From contig CAWBXV010000007.1 of assembly GCA_963792875.1 (NCBI GenBank), positions 62,001 through 126,000 of the forward strand: 64,000 nucleotides of DNA. Direction: 5' to 3'. Both the position numbers and the translations under genes were made by a program. How positions within the stretch are numbered: position 1 is the first letter of the stretch; every line of letters begins with the position of its first letter. The stretch comes from JAHEGP01 sp963792875. Lineage in GTDB: Bacteria; Pseudomonadota; Gammaproteobacteria; Pseudomonadales; JAHEGP01. This document shows, one piece after another, positions 58,116-64,000 of this stretch. A model generated the notes under the pieces. It was not told the DNA's origin. It searched no databases and saw only the letters and a program-made list of their open reading frames with translations.

Positions 58116-60923
58116 TCAGGGCCGGGAGCACTCCTCCACCAGATAGGCGACGTGGCGGTAGGAGATACCGCTGTGGTGGGTCAGGCCCAGCTCGCACATG
58201 CGGTTGGCATAGTAACCCTCGCTGAGCCCCTCGGGCAGCAGTTGCCTGATGTTCCGCAGGGCGCTGGCGTTCATCTCCGGCTTGAACAGCCCCTTCTCTC
58301 CGGCAAAGGCACAGCATTCGATGCCCTGGGGCCGCACCACATCCTCGGCACAGGCCTGGGCGATATTCTGCAGCTTGCCTTCCAGATTGAGCGTGCGGGC
58401 ACTGCAGCCCACGTGCAGGGCGACCTGCCTCTTGCGGGAAAGCGTCAGCTTCGGCAGGCACTGATCGTGGATGAAATCGACCGCATCGACGATGTCGATA
58501 TCGGTCACACCGTCCAGCGTTCGCTTGGTGCACGACAGCGCATCGACGATCACCGGGTATCTCCCTCCCTCGCTCAAGCGCAACACAACCTCCAGCAGCT
58601 GATCGCGCTTGCCATCGGCGTTCCTGAAGTCACCCTTGGATTCCCACATCTGACCACAGCAGAGGTCGCGGGCGCGATCGGGCAGGATCAGCTCGAAGCC
58701 GGCCCGCTCGATCAGCGCTACCAGCACCTCCGGCACCGTGCGCTGGTCAGGGTCGCGCGGGGTCGGTCCAAACGTGCGCGTGCCGCAGGAGGCAAAATAG
58801 ACCACCTTGGGGCGCCCGGACGCCACGATGTGCTGTCTGGGCAGCTTGCCGCCCCGGGGGAAATCCGGATTCCAGTACGGCACCTGCCTGGTGATCGCGC
58901 GCCCGGCTTTCATCAGCGCGCCGGTGGCGCCATCGCCCGCGACCTTGTGAAAGGTATGCAAGGCATCGAAGGCGAGATTCATGGTCTGATTGACCCTGCC
59001 GTAATGCTTCGCCTGAAAATCCAGCGCGCGCTGCTCGCCGGGGGTGATATCCGCGGTGCGCAGTTTGCGGGTCAGCTTGCCCATGGCCGCGTCCACGGGA
59101 CAGGCGATGGTACACATGAGACAGGCGGCACAGGTGTCGACCACGTCGTAGCGCGAATCCGCGCGCAGTGCCTCCGACTCGGCGCGGCTGCCGGCCTCCT
59201 CGAGGCGCGCAATCTCTCTGAGCGTGGTAATGCGCTGCCGCGGCGTCACATTCAGCGCCTTGGTGGGGCAGGTCGATTCGCAGAAGCCGCATTCGATGCA
59301 GTTGTCGATGTAATCGTCCACGGCCGGACTGATCTTCATCTGCTTGATGTGCACTTCCAGATCATCGTTGAGCAGCACACCGGGATTGAGCAGACCCTGG
59401 GGGTCGAAGATCTGCTTGATATCCTTCATCAGCCTGTAGGCCTCGGCGCCCCACTCGCGCTCGACAAAGGGGGCGACGGCGCGGCCGGTGCCATGCTCTG
59501 CCTTCATGGACCCATCGTACGTGTCGATGACCATGGTGGCGACGTCCTGCATGAAGCCATCGAACTTCCGCACATCCGCCTCGGTGGCAAACTTCGGCGT
59601 GATGATGAAATGAAAATTGCCCGCCAGCGCGTGGCCGAAGATCACGCCCTCGTAATAGCCGTGCTTCTGAAAAAGCTGCTGGAGATCGGCAACCGCGGCT
59701 GCCAGATATTGCACGTCGAAAGCGACGTCCTCGATGATGACCGAGGTCCCCTTGGGTCGCTCACCCCCGACGATCGGAAACAAGCCTGAGCGCATGGCCC
59801 AGTATTCGCTGAACACGGCCGGGTCCGAGGTGAACTCTATGGGCCGCTCGGTCTCGAGGTGACTGAGCTTGGCGATGACATCCTGTGTGTAGGCAGCCAG
59901 CGTCGCCTCGTCGCTGGCCCGGCTCTCGATCAACAGGATCGCCGCCCCCTCGGGCAGATCGGCGAGCCATCCGGGCATGCCCTTGCGCCCCGTCACCGCC
60001 CGGATGGAAGCCCAGTCGAGCAGTTCCGCCGCCGCCACGGCGTCGCCGATGATGGGCGGGATGGCCTTGGCCGCGTCATCCATGCTGAAGAACACCGCCA
60101 GCGCCGAAGCCTTGAAGCGCGCCTCCACCACCGTTTGATATGTCACCTCCTCGACAAAGGCGAGGGTGCCCTCGGAGCCGACGATGAGGTGATTGATCAG
60201 GTCAAAGGGGTCGGTGAAATCCACCAGCGCGTTGAGGCTGTAGCCGGTGGTGTTCTTGATCGAAAATTTCTTGCGGATGCGCGCCGCCAGGGCCTCATTG
60301 CTCTGGGTGCGCTGCGCCAGTGCCTGCAGCGCGTCCAACAGGGCGCCGTGACCGCTGGCGAAGGCGGCCCGGGAGGCCTCGCTGGCGGTGTCCAGATGCG
60401 TGCCGTCGGCAAACAGCAGCTTGGCCGAATGGATGGTGTTGTAGCTGTTCTGTGCAGTGCCGCAGCACATGCCCGAGGCGTTGTTGGCCACGATGCCGCC
60501 GATCTTGGCGCTGGTCAGCGTCGCCGGATCGGGGCCGATCTTCTTGTCGAGGGGCTTGAGCACGCTGTTGGCCTGCGCGCCGATGACGGCAACGCCCAGC
60601 GTCACCAGCCCGTGGTCATCGCTGACACGAATGGTGTCGAAGCCGTCGTAGCCGAGTTTCAGCAGTATGCCCGGACCGACCGCCTGCCCCGACAGGCTGG
60701 TGCCTGCGGCGCGGAACGTGACCGGCGCGCCATGACGGCGCGCTATCGCCAGCGTCTGTTTGACCTGTTCCAGCGTGTTGGCCTCGACCACCACCTCCGG
60801 CACGATGCGAAAGTAACTGGCGTCGGTCGAGTGGGCGAAGCGACGGTGGTAGCTGTCCTGGACGCGATCGGCCCCCAGCGATTGCTGCAGCTCACGGATG
60901 ACGGACGGATAATCGGGAGACAT
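58116..60923 (-). CDS. D-lactate dehydrogenase-like FAD/Fe-S protein (GlcD-GlpC fusion type)
   Basis: This 935-residue protein starts MSPDYPSVIREL. An N-terminal FAD_binding_4 domain (VTFRAAGTSLSGQAVGPGIL, then IGGIVANNASGMCCG) is followed by an FAD-oxidase C domain (GVIFGHALAGNFHFIITP, AEHGTGRAVAPFVE). Then come two 4Fe-4S motifs, CIECGFCESTCP near residue 540 and CAACLMCTIACP near 597, and CCG-type cysteine domains (FASCGTRTFGPT, ALHVGCSART, IECCAFAGEKG). This layout is that of large respiratory D-lactate dehydrogenases; a 2-hydroxyglutarate dehydrogenase is the main alternative. The lactate permease just upstream on the same strand supports lactate. Confidence 0.9.
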   Translation of the reverse strand: MSPDYPSVIRELQQSLGADRVQDSYHRRFAHSTDASYFRIVPEVVVEANTLEQVKQTLAIARRHGAPVTFRAAGTSLSGQAVGPGILLKLGYDGFDTIRVSDDHGLVTLGVAVIGAQANSVLKPLDKKIGPDPATLTSAKIGGIVANNASGMCCGTAQNSYNTIHSAKLLFADGTHLDTASEASRAAFASGHGALLDALQALAQRTQSNEALAARIRKKFSIKNTTGYSLNALVDFTDPFDLINHLIVGSEGTLAFVEEVTYQTVVEARFKASALAVFFSMDDAAKAIPPIIGDAVAAAELLDWASIRAVTGRKGMPGWLADLPEGAAILLIESRASDEATLAAYTQDVIAKLSHLETERPIEFTSDPAVFSEYWAMRSGLFPIVGGERPKGTSVIIEDVAFDVQYLAAAVADLQQLFQKHGYYEGVIFGHALAGNFHFIITPKFATEADVRKFDGFMQDVATMVIDTYDGSMKAEHGTGRAVAPFVEREWGAEAYRLMKDIKQIFDPQGLLNPGVLLNDDLEVHIKQMKISPAVDDYIDNCIECGFCESTCPTKALNVTPRQRITTLREIARLEEAGSRAESEALRADSRYDVVDTCAACLMCTIACPVDAAMGKLTRKLRTADITPGEQRALDFQAKHYGRVNQTMNLAFDALHTFHKVAGDGATGALMKAGRAITRQVPYWNPDFPRGGKLPRQHIVASGRPKVVYFASCGTRTFGPTPRDPDQRTVPEVLVALIERAGFELILPDRARDLCCGQMWESKGDFRNADGKRDQLLEVVLRLSEGGRYPVIVDALSCTKRTLDGVTDIDIVDAVDFIHDQCLPKLTLSRKRQVALHVGCSARTLNLEGKLQNIAQACAEDVVRPQGIECCAFAGEKGLFKPEMNASALRNIRQLLPEGLSEGYYANRMCELGLTHHSGISYRHVAYLVEECSRP

Positions 60924-61085
60924 AGCGCTCTTACTCCATGCAGGCATTGCCTTGACGATGCATACGAGGCGGCAGGATTACCCCCCCGCCATACCGCGGG
61001 TCACACGGGCAGCTGCAGCACCTGCCCTCGGTTACCGTCCCCCCGCAGGTCGGGGCAGCGGCGCAGCGACCAAGGTGCAGTTGTG

Positions 61086-62753
61086 CTAGATGCGGCTCCA
61101 CACCAGAGCAAGGGTTCCGGCCAGCAGGCAGTAGGCCAGCGCAATCGGCAGCGTCTTGCGGATGATCTCGGACTCCCGCCCGGCCATGCCCACCACCGTG
61201 GCCGCCGCCACCACGTTCATCACGCACATCATATTGCCGGCATTGGCGCCGATCACCTGCAAGCCCAGGCCCAGCTCCGGCTTGAGGCCGACCTGCTCGG
61301 CCGCAGTAAACTGCAGATTGGAGAACATCATATTCGAGAAGGTAGCGGACCCCGAGATAAACGCGCCGAAAGACCCTACGATCGGCGCCACCCAGGTCCA
61401 AACCGCGCCCAGCGTGCTCGCCATCAAGTTGGCCAATTCCTCCGGCATGGAGAGCAGGCCGGCGCCGTTGGTCTTCGAGTTCAGAAACAGCCTCACCATG
61501 GGTACGGAGGCACCCATCGAGATAATGGTCGGGACGATCGACCGGCATGACGCGCCGAAAGCGTGGCCAAAGGCCTTGAGCTGCATCCTGTGCATCACCA
61601 GTGCTATCACGCAGACCAGGATGAAAAAGCTGCCGGGCAGGTACAGCGGTGTCATCTTGCTGACCAGGCCGGTGCCGAGGATATCGCCGGTGCTGATCAC
61701 ATAACTGGTCAACCACGCCTTCAGCGGCGGCACCACCCTTGACGCCACCAGCAGGCCCGCGAGCAGCAGATACGGCATCCAGGCCGCCACCGGAGACATC
61801 GGCGCGCCGGCGACGACCTGCGCGGGGTCTGCCGCATCACGGTCACCATCGTCGTCGCCGCGGTCAAAATCATCCCAGGTCTCCCTGGGCAGCAGGAAGC
61901 GCCGCTTGGTGGCGGGAACGACAATAGCCAGGCCCACCAGCGATCCGATTACCGCAGGAAACTCAGGCCCGGCAAAGAAGTTGATCAGCCAGGCGGGCAC
62001 CGTGAAGGCCAGACCGGTAAAAATGGCGTAGCGCCAGAGCGACAGGCCCTCTTTAAAGGAGCGGTTGCGACCGAAAAAGCCGGTGAGCACCGTCACCATC
62101 ACCAGCGGCACGAGCGACCCGGTAACCAGGTCGATGGTGATCGCGTGGGTGGCTATCGCCTGCAGGAAATCCGGGGTCGTCAGCCCCTGCTCAGCCAGGT
62201 ACTGGGCCGCCACCGACTCGCCACCGGCCTTGAGGCCCTGATCCACCCCGAACAGCACGGGCAGACCAATGGCGCCGAAGGATACCGGCGTGGAATCAGC
62301 GATCAGGGCGACCACGGCAGCGGCGATGGGCGGCACGCCCAGCAGCAGCAACAGCGGCGCGGCAATGGCCGCCGGCGTACCGAAGCCGGCAGAACCCTCG
62401 ATAAAGGCGCCGAACAGCCAGCAGATGATGATCACCTGCACGCGCTTGTCGGGGCTGATATTGATGAACCCCGCGCGGATGGTGTCCATCGCGCCGGAGT
62501 TCTTCATGGTGTTCAGCAGGAACAGGGCGCCAAAGATGATGAACAGCGGCGTCAATGCGGCAAACAGGCCTTCGAGGACCGACGCGGAGACGATATCGGC
62601 CGGCACTTTCCAGACAAAAGCCGCCGCCACGATGGTGAACAGCAGCGAAATCGGCATGGCCCTGGAAGCTGGCAACCGCAGCCACACCAGCAGCACCAGT
62701 ACGCCCAGGACCGGCGTGAGGCTGGCGATGAGCTGCGCTATTGTGATTGACAT
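61086..62753 (-). CDS. lldP: L-lactate permease family transporter
   Basis: This 555-residue protein starts at MSITIAQLIASLTPVLG, with GAGGT nine bases upstream; the open frame to 62924 is unsupported. It has at least twelve hydrophobic helices. LctP-family blocks are ICWLFGAFIEGSAGFGTPAA, ALIADSTPVSFGAIGLPVLF, and IVGSFGAFISGSATFSNMMF with FSNLQF. A hydrophilic acidic loop (WDDFDRGDDDGDRDAADPAQ) interrupts the middle. It imports lactate or glycolate with protons. It lies 162 bp upstream of the D-lactate dehydrogenase gene and is likely cotranscribed with it. Confidence 0.92.
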   Translation of the reverse strand: MSITIAQLIASLTPVLGVLVLLVWLRLPASRAMPISLLFTIVAAAFVWKVPADIVSASVLEGLFAALTPLFIIFGALFLLNTMKNSGAMDTIRAGFINISPDKRVQVIIICWLFGAFIEGSAGFGTPAAIAAPLLLLLGVPPIAAAVVALIADSTPVSFGAIGLPVLFGVDQGLKAGGESVAAQYLAEQGLTTPDFLQAIATHAITIDLVTGSLVPLVMVTVLTGFFGRNRSFKEGLSLWRYAIFTGLAFTVPAWLINFFAGPEFPAVIGSLVGLAIVVPATKRRFLLPRETWDDFDRGDDDGDRDAADPAQVVAGAPMSPVAAWMPYLLLAGLLVASRVVPPLKAWLTSYVISTGDILGTGLVSKMTPLYLPGSFFILVCVIALVMHRMQLKAFGHAFGASCRSIVPTIISMGASVPMVRLFLNSKTNGAGLLSMPEELANLMASTLGAVWTWVAPIVGSFGAFISGSATFSNMMFSNLQFTAAEQVGLKPELGLGLQVIGANAGNMMCVMNVVAAATVVGMAGRESEIIRKTLPIALAYCLLAGTLALVWSRI

Positions 62754-63134
62754 GATTGCCCCACCTCGCGCCCTGAACGGGCCCGCCAGATTAACGTTGC
62801 CACCGACCCAACCCCGCCGGGGCATCAGTGTCAGGCCGCCAAAGTATCGCCTGACAAGTCGCGTGGCGAGTCCCCCGGCGCCAACCACCCGGCAGACGTG
62901 CTGCCATCGAGCGCCAACGCCCACCCGTTGCCGGCCTCGAGCACCGCTCGTTCAAACTCACCAGCAGCGAATTTTGCGCACGCACCAAGCCATCGCTCTG
63001 TTGCGTCTCACACTCAACGTGCCATAACGCTGGCAGTTAGGCAAGCGGTTTGTCGTGGCCCCGCCACTCTCCCTGTTGCCGGGGCCTCTGCTACACTGTG
63101 ACTTTGCAATCAGCGTTGCTGCAGGGGCTGTCAG
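62754..63134. other. intergenic region between lldP and the broken pbpG-like gene
   Basis: About 380 bp holding the presumed lldP promoter on the minus strand. The last 80 bases may encode the out-of-frame signal peptide of the broken endopeptidase gene. Nothing else is supported. Confidence 0.4.
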
Positions 63135-63533
63135 GTGCGCGGTCATCACCGTTGCGGCCATGGCGCCGACCACGCTGCAGTCGGGGCGCCATGCTGGGCG
63201 ACGCAGGACCGGGATGGCCACCACACCGCCCTTCACGGCGATCCCAAGTTGCGATCGGCGTCCGCGCTGATCCTCGATTCCCATGGCAACGTCATTTACG
63301 CCAAGGACAGCGACACCGTGCGCTCCATCGCGTCCATCACCAAGCTCATGACCGCCATGGTGGTGCTGGACGCCGGACTCGATCTGAAGGAGAAACTCAC
63401 CATCACCAAGGCTGACCGGGACATGGTCCAGCTGACGGGTTCGAGACTGGAGTATGGCGCCACGCTGACGCGGGGCGAGATGCTGCAACTGGCGCTGATG
63501 TCCTCCGAGAACCGTGCCGCCCACACCCTCGGG
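63135..63533 (+). pseudogene. pbpG: D-alanyl-D-alanine endopeptidase (PBP7/PbpG-like) fragment
   Basis: The frame encodes the first half of a serine peptidase S11 domain: LRSASALILDSHGNVIYAKD, then SIASITKLMTAMVVLDAG with the SxxK nucleophile motif (S-I-T-K), and LQLALMSSENRAAHTLG with the SxN motif (SEN). After LG at 63533 the similarity stops abruptly and unrelated sequence runs to a stop at 63554; the KTG motif and C-terminus are missing. The N-terminus also lacks a signal peptide in this frame, while a hydrophobic stretch (VITVAAMA) lies in a different frame just upstream, so an additional frameshift is likely. The 3' loss coincides with the start of the IS91-type element. Confidence 0.8.
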
Positions 63534-64000
63534 GTAGGGTATAGGACGGATTAAATACATCTTCGCCGCAATCAAAATCTACTGAACCGCCGTCGCTGGC
63601 CCCCTTCCCCACCAATTCCAGCCCAACTCGCCGCCAAATCACCCTCGACGCACCAGTTTTCAACCTCTTTCAGCCCAATTTTCGGACTCAACCCAATAGT
63701 CAGCCCGCCGCTTCCTCAAAGGGCGCAGCAAAGCAGATGATCAACGTGTCATGGCGTCAGTCGAAAGGCGGGGGCGCCTAGCCGTGCCTGTGGCGGCCCA
63801 CGGCCCTCCGGGACCAGGGCCAAATCGGCAGAGGGCGCTTTACTCTTCAAATGCGCCAGAATCCTCTCGATGACAGCAGGATCTTCAATGCAGGCAATGA
63901 TCTTGACCTGACCGGCGCACCGCTCGCAGGTCTCGATGGGGCCGCCTCCGGATCGATATTAAACACCCTTGTGAGTCTCTGCATCCAGGTCATCGCCACG
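63534..64000 (-). mobile_element. IS91-family insertion element, transposase-3' end, cut by window edge
   Basis: The left boundary is set where PbpG similarity ends (about 63534); the right part continues outside the window. It contains about 215 bp of non-coding DNA, then the 3' end of a transposase gene read leftwards. The side next to pbpG would therefore be the terminal-origin side of the element. I could not identify the target tetranucleotide with confidence, so the boundary is accurate only to a few bases. Confidence 0.65.
63749..64000 (-). pseudogene. IS91-type transposase, C-terminal part, frameshifted
   Basis: Reading from the right edge gives MTWMQRLTRVFNIDPEAAP. Near 63940 the frame must change to continue as ETCERCAGQVKIIACIEDPA, then VIERILAHLK, LALVPEGRGPPQARL and a stop at 63749. 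The order (W-x-QRL-x-RVFNID, ETCxxCxG, IACIEDPxVIxxIL, a Pro-rich tail) is that of IS91-type Y2 transposases. The two halves are out of frame with each other, so this copy is probably dead. The N-terminal, catalytic part is beyond the window. Confidence 0.7.

Noticed and set aside
57342..59789. Open frame of about 815 codons on the plus strand across the 51-bp repeat and the D-lactate dehydrogenase gene
   Set aside because: It is antisense to two well-supported genes, and its repeats of Ala-Ser-Cys are the mirror of the coiled-coil repeat.

Overview
The window is very GC-rich, densely coded DNA from a free-living Gram-negative bacterium, most likely a marine or soil gammaproteobacterium. That placement is my inference from gene content: TamA/TamB, CreA, DUF1302/DUF1329, a WS/DGAT acyltransferase, a PEP-CTERM protein and a sucrose operon of the kind known from halotolerant methylotrophs. 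A Halieaceae-like relative is possible, but I see no rRNA or tRNA to anchor it. About 48 genes or gene remnants are supported. No tRNA, rRNA or CRISPR array was recognised.

Layout. 1-7.4 kb: the 3' part of a large AsmA/YhdP-like envelope protein, a lipoprotein, an atypical cytochrome P450, a luciferase-like monooxygenase, CreA and a MaoC-type dehydratase. 7.7-14.3 kb: a tight four-gene envelope operon (YCF48-like propeller, MMPL/RND exporter, DUF1302 outer-membrane protein, DUF1329 protein). 14.4-22.6 kb (minus strand): MscS channel, CorA/ZntB transporter, TamB-TamA pair and a small K+ channel. 22.6-26.5 kb (minus strand): a polyamine cluster (agmatinase, carboxynorspermidine/carboxyspermidine decarboxylase and dehydrogenase) preceded by a small frame-interrupted ORF. 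26.8-37.2 kb: mixed single genes, including a cytochrome c, a PEP-CTERM protein behind a near-consensus sigma-54 promoter and followed by a strong terminator, GlpD, a DsrE-like gene with an amber codon in its signal peptide, an SDR/DUF2867 protein and an SLC13 permease. 38.0-43.9 kb: sucrose operon (sps-spp-fructokinase-amylosucrase), with sps carrying a frameshift and apparently an AUU start. 43.9-48.7 kb (minus strand): membrane GDPD, an FAD carotenoid/retinoid-type oxidoreductase and a TVP38 protein. 48.9-55.6 kb: RND efflux pair, WS/DGAT and a lipoprotein. 55.6-62.8 kb (minus strand): patatin-like lipase, a 51-bp-repeat coiled-coil/FnIII secreted protein, a D-lactate dehydrogenase and a lactate permease. 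63.1-64.0 kb: a broken D-Ala-D-Ala endopeptidase gene interrupted by an IS91-type element that runs off the window.

Themes. Envelope lipid and protein traffic is over-represented (AsmA-like protein, TamAB, MMPL-DUF1302-DUF1329, RND pump, several lipoproteins). The sucrose operon supports making and turning over sucrose as a compatible solute or reserve. The polyamine cluster would convert agmatine to putrescine and on to spermidine or a relative. GlpD, lactate permease/dehydrogenase, WS/DGAT and lipase point to flexible carbon storage and use. Several genes carry single-base or single-codon lesions (sps, the ORF at 26.4 kb, the DsrE gene, the IS91 transposase), so either the assembly has local errors or the genome carries fresh pseudogenes or recoding. 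This is the main point to check.
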